A stretch of DNA of 38,247 bases from Arthrobacter rhizophilus (GTDB lineage: Bacteria; Actinomycetota; Actinomycetes; Actinomycetales; Micrococcaceae): the NCBI RefSeq assembly GCF_026241105.1, contig NZ_JAPFFT010000032.1, forward strand, positions 1 to 38,247, written 5' to 3'. The translations under genes were made by a program, and so were the position numbers. The notes beneath the pieces were generated by a model. That model ran no database searches. It had not been told where the DNA came from and saw only the letters and a program-made list of their open reading frames with translations. Shown piece by piece: positions 23,669 to 31,815 of the stretch. The number at the start of each line of letters is the position of its first letter. Within the stretch, counting starts at the first letter, position 1.

Positions 23669-24108
23669 TTGCGTCCTTGGCTGTGTGTCAGCGGGCCCGC
23701 GTCCAGGGACTTGAAAACCAAGGCCTTGGACTGCAGAATCGGTGAATTGAGTTTGGGGATACACGCAACGAACTCCAACAGGGCGCAGCCGCGACTGTTA
23801 CGCCTGTAATGAAGTTGCCCGTGTGCAAATGTCAGGCCCACATGGGGGCACCCACACCCTCCTGTCTGCCTTCGAGGGGCAGATCCGGCGGAGGATCGCT
23901 GACACGTTACCGCGGTAACTTGACTACGACTCTAGATCGGGGCTCCGGGCGCCACAAATCGCCCACCGAATTAAGACGCAGTTTTACGCTACGTTTCGCC
24001 CGATTTCTGAAGATTGTTCGTTTGGACTTTCGGCGATGTTTGACCGGCAAGGAGTAAGCCACAGAGAACCCCGTCCGGGAGCCCCTCCCCATGACGGTCC
24101 GGCAGGAC
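23669..24108. other. Control region upstream of metF
   Basis: About 440 bases between metF and a small plus-strand gene. It contains a 14-bp perfect palindrome (23906-23919), a CCAAGGCCTTGG palindrome (23718-23729) inside a larger potential hairpin GTCCAGG/CCTTGGAC (23701-23731), and an inverted CCCACAT/ATGTGGG-like stretch near 23836-23860. I looked for a cobalamin box or S-box/SAM core and saw none. Short frames here are not convincing genes. Confidence 0.5.
23906..23919. promoter_or_regulatory. Perfect palindrome, possible operator for metF-metE
   Basis: GTTACCGCGGTAAC is a perfect 14-bp palindrome about 240 bases before metF and 200 before the small plus-strand gene. Its size suits a dimeric repressor. 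It does not resemble the McbR site known from corynebacteria, and I cannot name the regulator. Confidence 0.35.
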
Positions 24109-24114
24109 TATTCT
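24109..24114 (+). promoter_or_regulatory. -10 element of a leaderless-type promoter for the small ORF
   Basis: TATTCT ends six bases before the ATG at 24121, matching the TANNNT-N6-start pattern seen elsewhere in the window. It also argues for that ATG rather than the one at 24091. Confidence 0.35.
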
Positions 24115-24120
24115 TTTGCC

Positions 24121-24324
24121 ATGATTCAGCTTCCAGCCAGCTATCAGGAATACCTCGATGGCAAGGATGAGCGGTTCATCCAGACCATCCGCCCCATCTT
24201 GATGCAATCCGCCGCGGACAAGCTCCACGGTGTCCGTGTCCTCTACAACCCGGGGCTGACCGGCCACCAGGCCCACCTTGATGATTCCATTCCGTACGGC
24301 ACCATCGTGGAGGACATCGACTAG
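24121..24324 (+). CDS. Small conserved-looking protein
   Basis: A 67-residue protein rich in charged residues (YQEYLDGKDERFIQTIRPIL, then LHGVRVLYNPGLTGHQ, ending GTIVEDID). Composition is that of a soluble folded protein with helix then strands, and codon use is like the core genome. I take the ATG at 24121 because of the leaderless -10; the ATG at 24091 gives a ten-residue extension with no ribosome site. No known domain is recognised. It stands alone between metF and the ABC transporter genes. Confidence 0.55.
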   Translation: MIQLPASYQEYLDGKDERFIQTIRPILMQSAADKLHGVRVLYNPGLTGHQAHLDDSIPYGTIVEDID

Positions 24325-24384
24325 CACGGGGCGACGCGGACCCCCGGGGTCCAGCGCGTGGCTTTGGCCTTGGCTGTGGGCTGC

Positions 24385-25263
24385 TCAGCCCTTCATCGCC
24401 CCGGAGAGTGCAAACGCGCTGCCTGAGCCCCGTGCCACCACGGTGTAAAGGACGAGCACGGGGACCGAATACAGGATGGAGAACGCGGCGAGCTCCCCGT
24501 AGGCGATGGCTCCATGCTGGCCGAAGAAGCTGAAAACGGAAACCGCGGCCGGCTGCTTGGCGGTGGACAGCAGCAGGATGAACGGGACGAAGAAGTTCCC
24601 CCAAGCCTGGATGAAGACGAAGATGAACACCACGCCCAGCCCTTGCCGCATCAAGGGCACGACGATTCTCCGCAGGGTGGCCAGTCCCGAGGCGCCGTCC
24701 ATCCAGGCCGCTTCCTCCAGTTCCAATGGCACGGAGTCCATGAAGTTCTTGGTCATCCAGATGGCCATGGGCAAGGTGGTGGTTGCCATGAAGAAGATAG
24801 TCGCCGGCATCGAGTCCAGCAATTGCAACTGCACGAACAGGCCATAGACCGGCACCATGATTGCCGTGACCGGGAGCGACGTACCGAACAGGATCGCGTA
24901 CAAGAACGGCTTGTTAAATCGCGACTGGTATCGGGACAGCGGATAGGCCGCAAGTACAGAAGCCGCCAGGTTCACGACGGCGGTACCGGCCGAGAGCAGG
25001 AGGCTGTTCAGGAGCGGCACGAACAACAGCTCAGGAGTCAGCACAGCTGCAAAGTTGGCGAACGACGGCGATTGCGGCCACCGCGTCTGGTATCCGGCGT
25101 GCGGATCAACGGAGGCAAGAAGCAGCCACGCAAGGGGCAGCACAAAGCACATGCCGATCACGGCCAAAGCTGCATTGGCAGCCAACCGGACACGGGGCCG
25201 TCTCCCCGCCACCGCCGTCGGGCGCCTTTCCGTAAATCGCGGCTCCCGGCGCAGGGACGTCAC
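24385..25263 (-). CDS. Sugar ABC transporter permease, MalG type
   Basis: The 292-residue second permease of a carbohydrate importer. Membrane spans begin after a basic N-terminus: LAVIGMCFVLPLAWLLLASVD, then five more. The EAA loop that contacts the ATPase is ELEEAAWMDGASGLATLRRI followed by VVPLM. The GTG at 25263 overlaps the stop of the preceding permease (GTGA), so it is translationally coupled; the long open frame further upstream lies in another frame of that gene and is not coding. It ends in ALSGAMKG, typical of CUT1 permeases. Confidence 0.93.
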   Translation of the reverse strand: MTSLRREPRFTERRPTAVAGRRPRVRLAANAALAVIGMCFVLPLAWLLLASVDPHAGYQTRWPQSPSFANFAAVLTPELLFVPLLNSLLLSAGTAVVNLAASVLAAYPLSRYQSRFNKPFLYAILFGTSLPVTAIMVPVYGLFVQLQLLDSMPATIFFMATTTLPMAIWMTKNFMDSVPLELEEAAWMDGASGLATLRRIVVPLMRQGLGVVFIFVFIQAWGNFFVPFILLLSTAKQPAAVSVFSFFGQHGAIAYGELAAFSILYSVPVLVLYTVVARGSGSAFALSGAMKG

Positions 25264-26156
25264 GAGTTCGCCCTGCGGAGGAGCCTGACGTACACCGTTC
25301 CGAAGACCATGCCGATCAGGATCAACACGGAAGCGATCGCGGTGCCGTAGCCGATATCTCCGAGCTTGAAGGCTTCCTGGTACGCGAGCACCGGCAAGGT
25401 GGTACTCGCGTTGGAGGGGCCACCAGCCGTCATCACCCAGATGAGGGTGAAGACTGCGAGCGTCTGGAGGGTGACAAGCATGAGATTGGTGGCGATGCTC
25501 CCGCGGATGATCGGCAGGGTGATGAAGGCGAGCCGCTGCCACCCCCGGGCGCCGTCCATGAGGGCGGCTTCGGAAATGTCGCGCGGGACCTGGGCGAGCG
25601 CCGCCCGGTAGACCAGCATGGAAAACGCGGTGCCCCGCCAGACATTGGCCAGGATGACGGCGGCCATGGGGAAGGCATACAGCCAGTTGGCGCCGTAAAC
25701 GCCGAGCATTCCCAAGAGCTGGTTGAGCGTGCCGTCCTGGCTGAAGTATGCATACGCCGCGAAGGCAGCAACGATCTCCGGCAACACCCACGAGGCGATC
25801 ACGGCGGTGCCCACGAGCGACGCCGTGGCACCCCCGGATTTGGTCATCAGCAGGGCGATGACCAGGCCCAGGACGTTCTGTCCGAGGATCGCGGACACAG
25901 CCACGAAAACCACGGTCAGCCAGGCAGAGAGCGGGAACACGGAATCCGTCAGCATCCGCGCGTAGTTGTCCAGGCCGATCCATTGAGGGTTCAAGGCGGC
26001 CTTGCCGGACAACGCGGCGTTGGTGAAGGAGGCGTAGAAGGACCACGCCACGGGTGCCAGCATGAACAGGACCAGCAGCAGGATTGACGGCACTACCGGC
26101 AGCAAGCGGAACCTGCGACGCAGAGAGCCGCGATGTAGGGAATCAGGGACTGGCAT
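25260..26156 (-). CDS. Sugar ABC transporter permease, MalF type
   Basis: The 298-residue first permease. It has a basic N-terminus, six predicted spans starting with LPVVPSILLLVLFMLAPVAW, and the EAA loop ISEAALMDGARGWQRLAF followed by ITLPIIRG. WIGLDNYARML after the first span is typical of the CUT1 family. It starts three bases after the binding-protein gene and overlaps the next permease. No ATPase gene lies in the cluster; CUT1 importers of Actinobacteria commonly share a housekeeping ATPase (MsiK) encoded elsewhere. Confidence 0.93.
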   Translation of the reverse strand: MPVPDSLHRGSLRRRFRLLPVVPSILLLVLFMLAPVAWSFYASFTNAALSGKAALNPQWIGLDNYARMLTDSVFPLSAWLTVVFVAVSAILGQNVLGLVIALLMTKSGGATASLVGTAVIASWVLPEIVAAFAAYAYFSQDGTLNQLLGMLGVYGANWLYAFPMAAVILANVWRGTAFSMLVYRAALAQVPRDISEAALMDGARGWQRLAFITLPIIRGSIATNLMLVTLQTLAVFTLIWVMTAGGPSNASTTLPVLAYQEAFKLGDIGYGTAIASVLILIGMVFGTVYVRLLRRANS

Positions 26157-26159
26157 GCG

Positions 26160-27515
26160 TCATTTCTGCATGACCTTGGCGTCGCCGACCAGTTTCTTGA
26201 CCGAAGCGTCGTATTCAGCTGCCGCCTCCGCTGGGCCCTGTTTTCCGGTGATAACCGCCTCGGTGGCCTGCTGGACTGCGAGGGAAATCTTCGGGTAGTC
26301 AGCGGTCGCCGGGCGATAGTGCGTCACACCCACAAGATCGGAAACGTCCTTCACAAACGGGTTGGCCGCTTGGTAGCCGGGATCCGAAGCGACATCGGCG
26401 CGGACGGCAATCTGGGAATTGTTGACGTCGAAGGCCAGCGCGTTCTTCTTGTTCACGGCAGTGGCCAGGAACTTGAAAGCCAAGCCCGGGCTCTTGGTCT
26501 TCGCGCCAACGGCGAGCGTCCATCCACCGGACATGCTCACGCCACCGGGATCCTGTCCAAACTGGGTGGGGAACTTGGCTACTCCCATATCCTGCGCATA
26601 GCCGGCCCACTCGTAGGAACCGCCTTTTTGCCAGAACGACGGCGCGTAGGAGCCTTCCACGGTGGCGCCCATTTTGCCCTGCGGCAGCCACTGTCCAAAG
26701 ACCTTCTTCCACACATTCGAATCGAGGGCGTCCGCCGGGGTCACGGAAAGCCTCTCATCGTAGAGGGTCTTCAGGAACTGGAGCGAATCGGTGAATCCCT
26801 TGGATCCCACCACCCATTTCTTGTCGCTTTCCGAATACAGCGAGCTTCCCGTTCCATAAAGCAGTTCGTAGAAGCTCTGCATGACCGTCCCCTCACCGGT
26901 GCCTTTTCCGGCGTACATGCTGAAGGGAATCACGCTCGGATCCGCGGCCTTCATTTTGCGGGCCGCAGCCAGGATGTCATCCCAGGTTTTCGGCTGCCAG
27001 GGCAACGGTATGCCGGCCTTCTGGAGGACTGTCTTGTTGTACCAGATGGCCCTGGTGTCGGTGCCGAGCGGGACGGCATAGACACTGCCGTCGTCACCGC
27101 GTCCCGCGGCCTTGGCGCTCTCATTGAATTTGGACCATTCGTCCCAGTTGGCCAGTTGCGAGTCGAGCTTCATCAGGTATCCGGCGTCGACGTCCGAACG
27201 GACTTTGAAGGTGTCCTCGTAGAAGACGTCCGGTGCTGTGTCCGGAGACCGCTGGGCCAGCGCGAGCTTGGTGCCGTAGTCGTCGTCGTTGGCTTGGATA
27301 GGCTGCAGGTCCACAGTGACGCCTGAGTTGGCGGCTTCGAATTCCTGTTTGGCGTCTTTGAAGACCTTGTCCAGGGCGGTGAACGAGTCCGTCCTTTGAT
27401 AGACGATCTTGATGGTCTGTTTTTCGTTAGCTTGCGGTTGGGTGGAACAGGCGGCCGAGGCCAAAAGGCCCACTACGCCGAGCAGTGCTGCTCCGATCCG
27501 GGCTGGGCGACGCAT
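26160..27515 (-). CDS. Sugar ABC transporter substrate-binding lipoprotein
   Basis: A 451-residue extracellular binding protein. The signal peptide (RRPARIGAALLGVVGLL) ends in a lipobox LASAAC, with Cys23 as the lipid anchor. The mature part has the features of CUT1 solute-binding proteins: VYQRTDSFTALDKVFKDA, AIWYNKTVLQKAGIPLPWQP, and GGWTLAVGAKTKSPGLAFKF. The sugar cannot be inferred. The ATG at 27515 follows GGAGCGTC. It is the first structural gene after the ROK repressor and likely under its control. Confidence 0.93.
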   Translation of the reverse strand: MRRPARIGAALLGVVGLLASAACSTQPQANEKQTIKIVYQRTDSFTALDKVFKDAKQEFEAANSGVTVDLQPIQANDDDYGTKLALAQRSPDTAPDVFYEDTFKVRSDVDAGYLMKLDSQLANWDEWSKFNESAKAAGRGDDGSVYAVPLGTDTRAIWYNKTVLQKAGIPLPWQPKTWDDILAAARKMKAADPSVIPFSMYAGKGTGEGTVMQSFYELLYGTGSSLYSESDKKWVVGSKGFTDSLQFLKTLYDERLSVTPADALDSNVWKKVFGQWLPQGKMGATVEGSYAPSFWQKGGSYEWAGYAQDMGVAKFPTQFGQDPGGVSMSGGWTLAVGAKTKSPGLAFKFLATAVNKKNALAFDVNNSQIAVRADVASDPGYQAANPFVKDVSDLVGVTHYRPATADYPKISLAVQQATEAVITGKQGPAEAAAEYDASVKKLVGDAKVMQK

Positions 27516-27590
27516 GACGCTCCGATCTTTTCAAGCGGCTGCAGCCCCCACACTTCAGCTGGCCCAGCCTGTTGCCGATATTAACAAAGA

Positions 27591-27611
27591 CTGCCCTGCG
27601 ACGCAGGGCAG
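27591..27611 (-). terminator. Terminator after the ROK regulator gene
   Basis: A 9-bp stem CTGCCCTGC/GCAGGGCAG with a three-base loop, followed on the minus strand by the T-rich TCTTTGTTAATATC. It lies ten bases beyond the ROK stop codon and looks like a normal Rho-independent terminator. The binding-protein gene downstream therefore probably has its own promoter in the next 75 bases. Confidence 0.7.
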
Positions 27612-27620
27612 TGAAAGGCT

Positions 27621-28874
27621 TCAGCCTTCCAACAGGAGCCGCTGTGCGCGCGGCGCAAGGGTGTGTTCCAGTACCAGGCAGGCCGCCCCGATGGCCCCGA
27701 CGTCTTCGCCCACCCCGGTCCCGACAACTTCAATGCCGTGAATACTGTTCGCGGCGCTGTTGGCGGCTAGAAGGGCAGGAATTCGATCCAGATATCGCTC
27801 GGACATGCGGCCCCAGAAAGGGCCTCCAAAGACGACGCGTTCGACGTCGAGGGTGTTGGTCACCACCGCGACGGCCCGGGCAACCAGCACCGCCGACTTG
27901 TCGATAATGGCGATTGCGCGTTCGTCGCCTGAATCCGCGGCATCGCAGAGCCTGGCAAAGCCTTCCTGAACTTCGGGCCCCTCTGTACCCTTACGGCCAC
28001 CGTCCAGTACGCCCTGCTCTTCGGCCTCGGCCACGAGGACCTGCGGGATGCAAGAGGACTTGACGCACCCCCGCAGACCGCAGTCACATGGAGGGCCGTC
28101 CGGGTCGACAATGATATGGCCGATTTCACCGGCGTTCCCTGATGTTCCGCGGACCACTTCGTCGTTCAGGACGATCCCGCAGCCGATGCCGGTACCCATG
28201 TACATGAAGACAAAACTGCCCGTGCCACTCGCCCCGCCGGCCCACGTTTCCGCGACGGCCGCGCTAGTCACGTCCTTGTCCACGAGGGTCTCCAGCCCCG
28301 TGGCTTCGGCGAGGGCGTCCCTCAAGTGCACCCGGTCCCACCCCACCATCAGGGGCGGGTCCACTACGGTGCCTTCATCGAGGTCTATGGGTCCCGGCGC
28401 CGCGACACCAAGTCCCGCGATCTTTCCCTGATCAACACCGGAGTCTTCGATCAGCGCCTTGATTTCCTCCGCGATGGCGGCGATGACGCGCTGCGGATTG
28501 CCGCCGGCAGGAGTAGGAATCCGGGAATGCTTCACAACGTCGCCCACCAGGTCCAGGACCACGGACGTAATGACTGCAGGATCAAGGTGGACGCCAAGCG
28601 CATACATTCCGGCGGGGTTCAGGCGCAAGATGGTGCGCGGTTTGCCTGGACCGCTGCCTTCCTTGCCTGCCTCGACAATGAGCCGTTGATCCAGCAAGCG
28701 GCGGGAGATGTTCGAGATTGTCTGCGGTGAAAGTCCAACGATCTGGGCCAGTTCCACGCGGCTCAGTCCGCCCGATGAGCGCCTGATTGCGTCGAGAATG
28801 ACGGTCAGGTTGAAGTCCCCCATGCGTGGCAGATTGGTTCCGCGCCTCGGAGTCGGCTGGCGGATCTCAGTCAC
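27621..28874 (-). CDS. ROK-family transcriptional regulator
   Basis: A 417-residue repressor of the ROK (NagC/Mlc/XylR-like) family. A winged helix lies at about residues 20-75 (LTVILDAIRRSSGGLSRVEL, then VGLSPQTISNISRRLLDQRL), followed by the sugar-kinase-like domain: GLGVAAPGPID, the phosphate-loop-like FVFMYMGTGIGCGIV, GEIGHI and the zinc-binding CDCGLRGCVKSSC. The glutamate usual after GC is replaced by lysine here. I take the GTG at 28874, which follows TAGGGGAA; the frame is open further up to 29090 but without a ribosome site. It probably senses the imported sugar or its phosphate and represses the ABC transporter genes. Confidence 0.92.
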   Translation of the reverse strand: MTEIRQPTPRRGTNLPRMGDFNLTVILDAIRRSSGGLSRVELAQIVGLSPQTISNISRRLLDQRLIVEAGKEGSGPGKPRTILRLNPAGMYALGVHLDPAVITSVVLDLVGDVVKHSRIPTPAGGNPQRVIAAIAEEIKALIEDSGVDQGKIAGLGVAAPGPIDLDEGTVVDPPLMVGWDRVHLRDALAEATGLETLVDKDVTSAAVAETWAGGASGTGSFVFMYMGTGIGCGIVLNDEVVRGTSGNAGEIGHIIVDPDGPPCDCGLRGCVKSSCIPQVLVAEAEEQGVLDGGRKGTEGPEVQEGFARLCDAADSGDERAIAIIDKSAVLVARAVAVVTNTLDVERVVFGGPFWGRMSERYLDRIPALLAANSAANSIHGIEVVGTGVGEDVGAIGAACLVLEHTLAPRAQRLLLEG

Positions 28875-28898
28875 GGATTCCCCTAAAATCATTCGAAT

Positions 28899-28912
28899 AA
28901 TGCTATTGCATT
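28899..28912. promoter_or_regulatory. Possible ROK operator upstream of its own gene
   Basis: AATGC-TATT-GCATT is a 5-bp inverted repeat in an A+T-rich stretch 25 bases before the ROK start, on the promoter side. ROK repressors use A+T-rich operators, and autoregulation is common. Confidence 0.35.
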
Positions 28913-29003
28913 TGCATCGTACGGCACGTGTGCGTGTCCCGGTATGCCCACACGCTTGTCGGGTGGAACGGACGCGGATATTGCAGACAGGAGGCCCCGG
29001 GAC

Positions 29004-29894
29004 ATGGCACTCATGCCGCAGGCCGAGCTGGACATCACCGCGGGACTCGTGCGGAGCTTGCTCGAGGAGCAGCTGCCCGCTTTCTCTCACCTTCCGTTGG
29101 AGCTAGCGGCCAACGGTTGGGACAACGTGATCTACCGTCTCGGCAAGGACTGGGCCGTCCGCTTGCCCCGACGCGAGGCGGCAGCACTGTTGGTACTCCA
29201 TGAACAGCAGTACCTCCCGGTGTATGCACGGCGTTCCCCCGTTCCCCTCCCCCGCCCTATCCATTCAGGACGTCCATCCGCCGATTATCCATGGCACTGG
29301 AGCGTGACCCCTTGGTTGGAAGGAGTCTCCGCGGCGCTTGTGCCCCAGGCAACCCGGAATGCGGCGGCCGAGGACATGGCCGCGTTCCTCATCGCCATAC
29401 ACGTGCCCGCAGCACCGGACGCCCCAGTCAACCCCTTCCGCGGGGTTCCCCTCGGGACGAGGTCAGGCGCGGTACTGGACCGGCTCAATGATTCCGGCCG
29501 CTATCCGGAAGCCCCGCGCTTGCGGGAGCTTTGGTCCGAAGCCTGCCTGGTACCGCCGTGGAACGGGCCCAGCCTGTGGCTGCACGGAGATCTTCACCCC
29601 GCGAACGTCCTCCTGCGCCCAGGCGGGCAGCTCGCGGCTGTCCTCGACTTTGGCGACCTCGGGGCCGGAGACCCGGCGGCTGATCTCGCCGTCGCCTGGT
29701 TGATGTTCGACGCCGGTGCGCGGCACCGTTTCATGGCGGCCTTCGCACCCGCAGTTGATGCGGGCACGTGGAATCGGGCCCGGGGCTGGGCTGTCTTGTT
29801 CGCGACGGCCATGCTCAATTTTTCGGATGACAACCCGCAGATGTCGGGGATCGGGCACTTCGCGCTGGACCAGTTGCTGTCTGAGCCACACTGA
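29004..29894 (+). CDS. Aminoglycoside phosphotransferase-fold protein
   Basis: A 296-residue small-molecule kinase of the APH/choline kinase fold. Kinase motifs are present: DNVIYRLGKDWAVRLPRR (lysine-containing strand), WLHGDLHPANVLL (Brenner motif with the catalytic Asp of HGD and the magnesium-binding Asn) and VLDFGDLGAGDP (metal-binding Asp). The ATG at 29004 follows GACAGGAGG; the frame is open to 28944 but without such a site. The gene is divergent from the ROK regulator and convergent with the methyltransferase gene. Members range from antibiotic kinases to metabolic kinases; resistance should not be assumed from fold alone. Confidence 0.9.
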   Translation: MALMPQAELDITAGLVRSLLEEQLPAFSHLPLELAANGWDNVIYRLGKDWAVRLPRREAAALLVLHEQQYLPVYARRSPVPLPRPIHSGRPSADYPWHWSVTPWLEGVSAALVPQATRNAAAEDMAAFLIAIHVPAAPDAPVNPFRGVPLGTRSGAVLDRLNDSGRYPEAPRLRELWSEACLVPPWNGPSLWLHGDLHPANVLLRPGGQLAAVLDFGDLGAGDPAADLAVAWLMFDAGARHRFMAAFAPAVDAGTWNRARGWAVLFATAMLNFSDDNPQMSGIGHFALDQLLSEPH

Positions 29895-29925
29895 CCGAAC
29901 CGTGCTCACCAAACCCCGCCGACGC

Positions 29926-31083
29926 CTAACGCTTAACACTGCGTGTCACGGTGAATTTCGGGTTCCTGCCTATTTCAGTGGTGGGACCAATCAGCCGTTC
30001 CAGCCCCGGGCGGTACTGCAAGTGGCTGTTGTAGACAGTCCAGAGTTCACCGCCGGAAGCCAGGACCCGTGCTGCTGCCTCAAACATCTTCGTGGCCGCG
30101 CCGGCATGGACGCTGGCACCAAGGTGGAACGGAGGGTTGAGCAAGATGAGGTCTGCACTGCCTGGTTCGAAGGCGGACATGGCGTCGTCCTGAACTACGG
30201 TGACTCGGTCTCCCAACCCATTGGCCGCCGCGGTGGCCCGCGTGGACGCGACGGCTGCGGCCGATTGGTCTGTCCCGGTAACGCGGGAGTTAGGCCGGTT
30301 ACGTGCGTACATCGTGGCGAGGATTCCTGTTCCGCAGCCGAGGTCCACCGCGTGGCGCGCATCGGGAATCCTGTCCAGGAAGCCCAAAAGGAATCGGGTG
30401 CCGATGTCCAGCTTCGTACCCGAGAACGCAGCACCGTGGGCACACACCGTAATCCCTAGCTCGGTGTTCTGTTCCGAGACGGGGAAGGGTGGCGCACCCG
30501 CCGGGAGCTTGGGGCTGCCGGCAAGCAGGACACGCGACTTCCGCTGCGCGAGCTGTGGCTGGACGAACTCAAAGCTGCGCTCCAGGACGGCGTTCATGCC
30601 CACGGACATGTGCTTGACGCGTCCACCGGCCAGCAGGACTGCGCCCGGCGCTGCAAAGCGCGCTACGGCGTCGGCTATCTCCTCCAGTTCCGCGAGCGCT
30701 TTGGGCAACTGCATAATCACCAGTTCGGCGTCGTCGAGCAGTCCGGCTCCCAACTCGAACTGTTCGAAGCGGCCGGACAGTCCTGACGCCTCGGCGTTCC
30801 GTTGGAGTGCGAGCCTGCTCACGTAAAGGTCTTGAGTCACACGGACGTGCTCGACGCCGAGGGCCGCCAAAGCGCCCAGGGTCAAGGCTCCATAGCGGTC
30901 GCCGATAACCGCAACGCGGGCCTTCGGGCCACGCACGTACCCTGCCGCGGTCTCAAGGAGAAGATGATCGGTGGCGTCGTGCGCTTGCAGGTTCTCGGCC
31001 TCGACGTCGGGGAACCGGCGCAGACCGCCAAACAGCGCATTAAGGTCCACTGCGCGAGTGTCGTTAGGGTCCGTTGGGGTCAC
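29926..31083 (-). CDS. RlmG/RsmC-like class I SAM methyltransferase
   Basis: The N-terminal half (LNALFGGLRRFPDVEAENLQAHDATDHLLL, VIGDRYGALTLGAL) is the degenerate methyltransferase domain of the RlmG/RsmC type, and the C-terminal half is the active domain: AVDLGCGTGILATMYARN binds SAM and LILLNPPFHLGASV holds the NPPF catalytic motif. Relatives methylate guanine-N2 in 23S or 16S rRNA. The frame runs back to 31359, but that would overlap the divergent cupin start; I take a GTG at 31083 (385 residues), before which AGAAGG lies about 12 bases upstream, so the start is not secure. It is convergent with the APH-fold gene. Confidence 0.85.
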   Translation of the reverse strand: MTPTDPNDTRAVDLNALFGGLRRFPDVEAENLQAHDATDHLLLETAAGYVRGPKARVAVIGDRYGALTLGALAALGVEHVRVTQDLYVSRLALQRNAEASGLSGRFEQFELGAGLLDDAELVIMQLPKALAELEEIADAVARFAAPGAVLLAGGRVKHMSVGMNAVLERSFEFVQPQLAQRKSRVLLAGSPKLPAGAPPFPVSEQNTELGITVCAHGAAFSGTKLDIGTRFLLGFLDRIPDARHAVDLGCGTGILATMYARNRPNSRVTGTDQSAAAVASTRATAAANGLGDRVTVVQDDAMSAFEPGSADLILLNPPFHLGASVHAGAATKMFEAAARVLASGGELWTVYNSHLQYRPGLERLIGPTTEIGRNPKFTVTRSVKR

Positions 31084-31339
31084 GCTGAACTCGAGCCTTC
31101 TTTCGATTCTCGGCTTGCTGGAATGTCCGGCGGCCTCCAGCAATCTATCCCCCGCTGAAAGTCTCGACAACACGGGGGCTGCGGAGGATGGTAGAGATTG
31201 CAGGTAACCGACCGTCTGTCCGCTGCTGAAGGGCACGGCACGCGCCGCAAGCAGCTCAGACACAGCAGGGTCCGTTGCGGAGAGCGAGCCACGTCGCGGA
31301 CCTAGAAAATCAGGCTCCCACTCCCCTTGTGAGCAGACC

Positions 31340-31717
31340 ATGACTGTCAACCTCGTCACGCAGCTTCAAGTAAAGTCGCACAATTCCCCTGATGAAACCC
31401 GCCGTCCGGACAAAACCTTGGTGGAAAACGTCACTGTTGGTGACTACACCATCGGCCGCCTCAGCTTCGAGCCAGGGTGGAGTTGGGCGGATTGCATCAA
31501 ACCGGTGGTCCAAACCGATTCCTGCCAGCTCAACCACGTGGGGTACTGCATTGCCGGCTCCCTGGAAGTCGAGACGGAGGACGGCAAGAAGATCAGCATT
31601 TCCAAAGGAGATTCCTACACCATCCCGCCAGGACACAACGCCTGGGTCGTAGGCGACGAGACCTACTCGGCCATCGAGTTTGTCAGCGCCGCAGAATATG
31701 GAGTCAAGACCGAGTAG
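31340..31717 (+). CDS. Small cupin-domain protein
   Basis: A single-domain cupin of 125 residues: GRLSFEPGWSWADCIKPVV, NHVGYCIAGSLEVETEDG and GDSYTIPPGHNAWVVGDE outline the two cupin motifs, with His and Glu candidates for a metal site. Function cannot be assigned. It is divergent from the methyltransferase gene and followed by a 15-bp hairpin, so it is likely a one-gene unit. The ribosome site at the ATG (31340) is weak (GAGCAGACC). Confidence 0.85.
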   Translation: MTVNLVTQLQVKSHNSPDETRRPDKTLVENVTVGDYTIGRLSFEPGWSWADCIKPVVQTDSCQLNHVGYCIAGSLEVETEDGKKISISKGDSYTIPPGHNAWVVGDETYSAIEFVSAAEYGVKTE

Positions 31718-31742
31718 CAGCCCTACCTCCTTTAAAACCCGC

Positions 31743-31781
31743 CTGCCGGTGTCCCGGAACCTTAGCCCGGGACACCGGCAG
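31743..31781 (+). terminator. Terminator after the cupin gene
   Basis: A perfect 15-bp stem CTGCCGGTGTCCCGG/CCGGGACACCGGCAG around a nine-base loop, 25 bases after the cupin stop. It separates the cupin gene from the membrane-protein gene that starts at 31816. Confidence 0.75.
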
Positions 31782-31815
31782 CAGCACACCCGCACCCAGC
31801 CATCAAGGAGTCCCC

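Noticed and set aside
23669..24108. SAM or cobalamin riboswitch upstream of metF
   Set aside because: I looked for the B12 box and the S-box core on the minus strand and did not see either.
25264..26046. Upstream extension of the MalG-type permease
   Set aside because: It lies in a shifted frame of the first permease and is Arg/Pro-rich nonsense; the GTG at 25263 overlaps the previous stop as usual in operons.
29004..29894. Calling the APH-fold protein an antibiotic resistance gene
   Set aside because: The fold is shared with many metabolic kinases, and nothing in the context points to an aminoglycoside substrate.
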